A stretch of DNA of 64,000 bases from positions 248,001-312,000 of the forward strand of contig CAWGSA010000001.1 of NCBI GenBank assembly GCA_963825175.1. The letters are read 5' to 3'. Positions 60,829 through 64,000 of this stretch are shown piece after piece; the stretch's first letter is position 1, and the number at the start of each line of letters is the position of its first letter. Origin of the DNA: DATFTF01 sp963825175. GTDB taxonomy: Bacteria; Acidobacteriota; Thermoanaerobaculia; UBA5066; Gp7-AA6. The position numbers and the translations under genes were made by a program. The notes beneath the pieces are model-generated. The model saw only the letters and a list, made by a program, of their open reading frames with translations, had not been told where the DNA came from and made no database searches.

Positions 60829-60908
60829 GCGAGCCGCACGGCGTTGGCCACGCCGACGTGGCCGTGCGCTTCGAAGAAACGCATCGGCACATAGGCGGTG
60901 GGCGGAGC
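60829..60908 (-). pseudogene. Fragment of an FtsX-type permease gene
   Basis: 80 bases match 52051-52130, inside the intact permease gene, with two differences seen (c for t at 60842 area, g for c near 60898). The reading in the minus direction is MPMRFFEAHGHVGVANAVRLA. It is followed on the other strand by kinase remnants, in the same order as in the intact locus. Confidence 0.8.
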
Positions 60909-61201
60909 GCGGGCGATCCATCGAGGTCGACGTCTCTCCCGGGTCGTTCTTCGCTGCGAGCCGGCCGGGGACTCCGCCCGGATTCGGATTTTCGTCGACG
61001 ACGACGGTCCGGGCCTCGACCCCGAGCTGCGCGAGCAGGTCCTCGAGCGCGGCGTGCGCGGCCGACGAAGCCGCCCCGAGCTCGGGAATCGGGCTGGCCA
61101 TCGTGCGCGAGCTCGCGCTGCTCTACGGCGGGTCGATCAACCTGGAAAAATCCCCGATGGGAGGCCTGCGCGCGCGGCTCGAGCTTCCGGGCGGGGAGTG
61201 A
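60909..61201 (+). pseudogene. Decayed histidine kinase gene (C-terminal part)
   Basis: Pieces of the ATPase domain are recognisable in two frames: ARIRIFVDDDGPGLDPELREQVLERGVR in one, and DEAAPSSGIGLAIVRELALLYGGSINLEK... to LELPGGE-stop in another. They correspond to the intact kinase at 56560-56805. There is one extra base near 61067 (GGCGTGCGCGGCCGACG) and an internal deletion that removes the N-box. Not translatable as a whole. Confidence 0.85.
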
Positions 61202-61246
61202 GCTCGGGGCGCTCGCTGGACGACGGCAGGCCCCGTCGGACCCGCG

Positions 61247-61429
61247 TCAGATCGTGTTTCTGAACGTCGTGGGGGGGACGCTGATCGTGTAGCGGTTGCC
61301 CGTTGTCAAGGTGCCTGCCTGGAACGCGCCGCCTTTGACGGTCTTCGCCTTGCGGTCAGCCGGCAGGTCCCTGGCCCTGGACGCCTTCCCGTGCCGACCC
61401 ATGGAACCCTTGGTGCTCTTCTTGGCCAT
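61247..61429 (-). CDS. Short Lys-rich VKGG-motif peptide (family copy 4)
   Basis: 60 residues from ATG 61427-61429, with AGGAGGCTGTG upstream. Leader MAKKSTKGSMGRHGKASRAR, then DLPADRKAKTVKGGAF and the tail QAGTLTTGNRYTISVPPTTF ending RNTI. The tail shares GNRYTI with copy 2 and FRNT with copy 3. Ser/Thr-rich, no Cys. Followed at 60667 by a VOC gene and preceded by the sigma-54-type element at 61482. Confidence 0.75.
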   Translation of the reverse strand: MAKKSTKGSMGRHGKASRARDLPADRKAKTVKGGAFQAGTLTTGNRYTISVPPTTFRNTI

Positions 61430-61481
61430 CACAGCCTCCTGTCTTGCGACGTGCGGTGCTTGGATTCTCGTCGTCCTTGAC

Positions 61482-61497
61482 AGCAGCTTCCCTGCCA
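61482..61497 (-). promoter_or_regulatory. Sigma-54-type promoter of VKGG peptide copy 4
   Basis: On the minus strand TGGCAGGGAAGCTGCT, again GG-N10-GC, lies 53 bases before the ATG. It differs at one base from the copy-3 element. The rest of the 61430-61710 gap shows nothing else I can name. Confidence 0.6.
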
Positions 61498-61710
61498 CGT
61501 CACAGAAAGAATCGGATCCTGCTCCAACTGCGCGACTTGGGAACCGCGGGGCTCGGACGCCGGCGGACGACACGCCTCAGAAGAAGGCATCGACGGTCCA
61601 ACTGTGGGACCAGGTCGCTTCGCTCGGGCGGGATCCCCTTCTGGCTCGACGCCCACGGCGGTAGAGTTCCCGTGAGCTGATCCGATCGATGCCTCGAAAA
61701 TGAGGATCCG

Positions 61711-63099
61711 TTGAGCAAGCAACCCGCCGGCGGCGTGAGCCCCCAAGGCTGGCGCTGGAAGACTGCCGCGGCCTTCGCCGTCCTGGTGCTCGAGATCGCC
61801 TGCGGTGGCAGGAACGAGCCGGCCGGCGGAACGACGCCGGTGAGCTCTCCGCCGCCGGCGCCCGGACTTGGCTCCATCTCGGGCAGCTATGTGCATCCAC
61901 CGCAGCACAACCGCGTCATCATTTTCGTCAACGGCGTGTTCGGAGACGGGGCCTCGACCTGGACGAACGACACTACCGGCAAGTACTGGCCGACGCTCAT
62001 GGCGTCCGATCCGGATTTCGCCGACGCCGATATCTATGTCCACAGCTTCCTCTCGCCGCACCTGACGACCGCGCAGCAGATCCTCGAGCTGGCCGGGAGG
62101 ATGAAGGACTATCTGGAGACCCAGGGCGTGATTTCGAAGCACGGGGAGCTCGTCTTCCTGTGCCACAGCATGGGCGGGCTCGTGACGCGGGCCTTCCTCC
62201 TTTCGGCCAGGCTGCCGGCGGCCAGGGTGCCGATGATCTACTTCTTCGCGACTCCGACGGCCGGCGCCAACGTGGCGGGCATCGCGGCCCACCTCTCCGA
62301 TAACCCGCAGTTGAAGGACATGGAGCCTCTCGAGGAGGGCGGCTACGTCAAGGATTTGCGCGAGCAGTGGCTCCAGACCGCCAACGAGCCGGCGCTCGAC
62401 TACCCGAACAAGATCGCCTCGTTCTGCTCCTACGAGCTCAAGGACACGTACGGTTTCCGAATCGTCCCGGAGCTGAGCGCGACGTATCTCTGCAATCACG
62501 AGACGCGGGCCGTCGTCGAGAACCATCTGGGCATCGTCAAGCCGTCCGACGTGAACGCCGATCCCTACGTCTTCTTCAAGGCCGCCTACCAGCGCCAGTT
62601 CGGCGCCGAGGCGGCGCCGATCCGCTCGGCGTTGGCACTCCATGCCGTGGGGCCGATCACGCTCGAGGCGCGCGAGCTCAACCTGGGGCAGTTTCGAGCC
62701 GCCGACGTGATCTTGCGGCCGGTCAAGGCCACGAGCCAGTCGATCGACGTGGGATGCGGCGAGGAGAAGAAGGGAACGCTCGACGCGAAGGTGGATCTCG
62801 CGACGGGAGAGACCGTGAGCCAGGTCAGAGCGGTGATCGCGAACTCGAGCAACGTGAAGGCATCGAGCGCCGCTGTCGTCCGCCAGAGCAACGGATCGGC
62901 GACGGTCGGCTACTCCATTCGCGGCCTCGACAAGGTCGGCCCCGACTGTCCCGGCGGCGGGCACGCCGACGTGGTCGTCGACTTCGTGATCACGCGCGCG
63001 CCCCTCGTCCGGCCCGGCCTCAATGTCCCCGTCAAGACGCTCGAGCCCCTCAGACCGATTCGGGAACTCGTCGCTCGTACGCCGGCGCGGCCGGGTTGA
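61711..63099 (+). CDS. Lipase/acylhydrolase-like lipoprotein
   Basis: 462 residues from TTG 61711, with GAGGATCC just upstream. A lipobox LEIAC (Cys near residue 31) indicates a lipoprotein. The domain at about 60-300 has an alpha/beta-hydrolase pattern: NRVIIFVNGVFGDGASTW, a nucleophile motif LCHSMGGL (Ser153) and a preceding lid-like region. It is a fair match to triacylglycerol-lipase-like or GPI-inositol-deacylase-like enzymes. The C-terminal 150 residues (about 310-462) are a beta-rich domain of unknown type. Acid and His residues of the triad cannot be fixed by eye. Confidence 0.75.
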   Translation: MSKQPAGGVSPQGWRWKTAAAFAVLVLEIACGGRNEPAGGTTPVSSPPPAPGLGSISGSYVHPPQHNRVIIFVNGVFGDGASTWTNDTTGKYWPTLMASDPDFADADIYVHSFLSPHLTTAQQILELAGRMKDYLETQGVISKHGELVFLCHSMGGLVTRAFLLSARLPAARVPMIYFFATPTAGANVAGIAAHLSDNPQLKDMEPLEEGGYVKDLREQWLQTANEPALDYPNKIASFCSYELKDTYGFRIVPELSATYLCNHETRAVVENHLGIVKPSDVNADPYVFFKAAYQRQFGAEAAPIRSALALHAVGPITLEARELNLGQFRAADVILRPVKATSQSIDVGCGEEKKGTLDAKVDLATGETVSQVRAVIANSSNVKASSAAVVRQSNGSATVGYSIRGLDKVGPDCPGGGHADVVVDFVITRAPLVRPGLNVPVKTLEPLRPIRELVARTPARPG

Positions 63100-63166
63100 G
63101 AGCCGAGTGGCGCCGGCTCCGCTTCCGAGGTGTGAGTCAATGGATCGACCTAACCGAGGAGCATTC

Positions 63167-64000
63167 ATGAAAAGGGCCCTCTTCTTCCTGCTGGGTCTTT
63201 CCCTGTCTCTGCCGGTCCTGGCCGATTCCGCGCTCGGGACGTTGACGGTGCGCGGAAAGACGACGACCTTGCGCGAGGTCGCCGCCGCAGAGCAGGCCGA
63301 TCCGGAAAACGCGTCCGATCACTGGCTCGTGATTCTCGCTTCGGACAGGAAGGTCGTGGAGGCGGACCGCACCGTCGCGCGGCTCACGGAACTGGCGAAG
63401 GATGGGAAGCTGCACGCGGTGAGGATTCTCTGGCACGTCGGTTACGATTCCGTATTCGCCGTTCCGTACGACGCGACTCTCCCCCAGAGCGGCCGACGAG
63501 GTCTCGAGCATCCCACCATCAACTTGCGACGCTACGGCGACGGCCGCGTCGACGCCGAGTTCAATTCGAAGATGCTCGGACAGGACTGGCATTTCCACGC
63601 GAACGTCAAGGCTGCCGTGAAGTCCGGGGGCGTCGTCGAGCTCGAGCCGGAGGCCGAGGAATCCGCGGATGCGACCCTACCTCCGGGCGCCGGAGCCACG
63701 GATGCGACGAGCCAGAAGGTCACGCTGGGCAAGCTCGGCTACCAATATAACGAGAGCTTCTTCCGGAGCGCCGTGGCCGACGGAAACCTGGACGCCGTGC
63801 GGCTCTTTCTTCAGATCGGCATGTCGCCCAACGCCCACGCCAAGGGCGAGGGGCACCCGATCCTTCTGGCGGCACAGCTTTGCAGCAATCAGCCGGGATC
63901 CAAACCCCGGTCGCAGGTCCTCGAGGCGCTCGTGACCGCCGGTGGAGACGTCAAGGCGAAGGACGGCAATGGCTCGACGCCTCTCCTCTGGGCGGTTCAG
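63167..64000 (+). CDS. Secreted GTLTVxGK-domain protein with ankyrin repeats, C-terminus outside window
   Basis: From ATG 63167 (GAGGAGC upstream) the frame is open to the end of the window (278 codons). Signal peptide 1-20. The first domain (GTLTVRGKTTTLREVAA, LVILASDRKVV, INLRRYGDGRVDAEF) is shared with the protein at 32059. From about residue 195 come ankyrin-type repeats: NESFFRSAVADGNLDAVRLFLQIGMSPNAHAKG, then ALVTAGGDVKAKDGNGSTPLLWAV at the edge. A secreted ankyrin protein with a paralogous domain; role unknown. Confidence 0.78.
   Translation, partial: MKRALFFLLGLSLSLPVLADSALGTLTVRGKTTTLREVAAAEQADPENASDHWLVILASDRKVVEADRTVARLTELAKDGKLHAVRILWHVGYDSVFAVPYDATLPQSGRRGLEHPTINLRRYGDGRVDAEFNSKMLGQDWHFHANVKAAVKSGGVVELEPEAEESADATLPPGAGATDATSQKVTLGKLGYQYNESFFRSAVADGNLDAVRLFLQIGMSPNAHAKGEGHPILLAAQLCSNQPGSKPRSQVLEALVTAGGDVKAKDGNGSTPLLWAVQ

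Noticed and set aside
60155..61201. 348-codon plus-strand frame covering VOC antisense and kinase remnant
   Set aside because: Composite of antisense and decayed kinase sequence; not one gene.

Overview
This window is high-GC bacterial chromosome, probably from an Acidobacteriota member (Thermoanaerobaculia/Vicinamibacteria-like). That is an inference from the ADOP-type permease (acidobacterial duplicated orphan permease), the large GreA-type protein, many secreted beta-propeller proteins and the GC-rich third codon positions. I see no rRNA, tRNA, CRISPR array, insertion sequence or prophage. Genes lie on both strands in short operons, and many have GGAGG-type ribosome sites and ATGA/TAATG stop-start overlaps.

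Layout. 1-9.7 kb: ChaN-like lipoprotein gene (cut by the left edge), GreA-like factor, a kelch surface protein with a secreted follower, an SDR oxidoreductase, and an ABC-2 exporter operon. 9.8-17.9 kb: a small secreted protein, an AsmA-like protein, then a six-gene membrane-stress operon read leftward (XRE regulator, NfeD-like, DUF4019, flotillin, PspA, YbjQ) with a perfect palindrome at its promoter, then a PAS sensor. 17.8-29.6 kb: a large BNR-propeller protein, a short 'VKGG' peptide gene behind a sigma-54-like promoter, a lipoprotein, a DUF885 metallopeptidase, a gamma-glutamyltransferase, and an ADOP permease. 29.7-37.2 kb: secreted propellers (Vgb/NHL-like, kelch, YVTN-like) that share one CRxxDTR...DVNGYY domain.

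37.4-42 kb: an operon of a secreted TPR-CHAT protease-like protein, an ECF sigma factor and a zinc-finger anti-sigma factor. 42-51.4 kb: small secreted proteins, a prolyl oligopeptidase, a HAF-repeat protein and a soluble sugar dehydrogenase. 51.4-56.8 kb: an FtsX-type ABC exporter (plus a 38-residue membrane peptide and a frameshifted secreted ORF) divergent from a response regulator and an intramembrane-sensing type histidine kinase. 56.9-61.4 kb: a membrane protein, a glycosyltransferase, a cluster of three more VKGG peptide genes and a decayed second copy of the ABC/two-component locus. 61.7-64 kb: a lipase-like lipoprotein and an ankyrin protein cut by the right edge.

The most novel-looking signal is the family of four short Lys-rich peptides. 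They have a conserved leader (DLPAxRKAKTVKGGAF-like) and variable Ser/Thr-rich tails, like double-glycine precursor peptides. Three of the four have a TGGCA-N8-TGCT (GG-N10-GC) sigma-54-type element 51-54 bases before the start codon. Also notable are the CHAT/sigma/anti-sigma operon, and short tandem arrays of period 7 or 8, often in inverted pairs, scattered through intergenic DNA and once running into a gene's 3' end.
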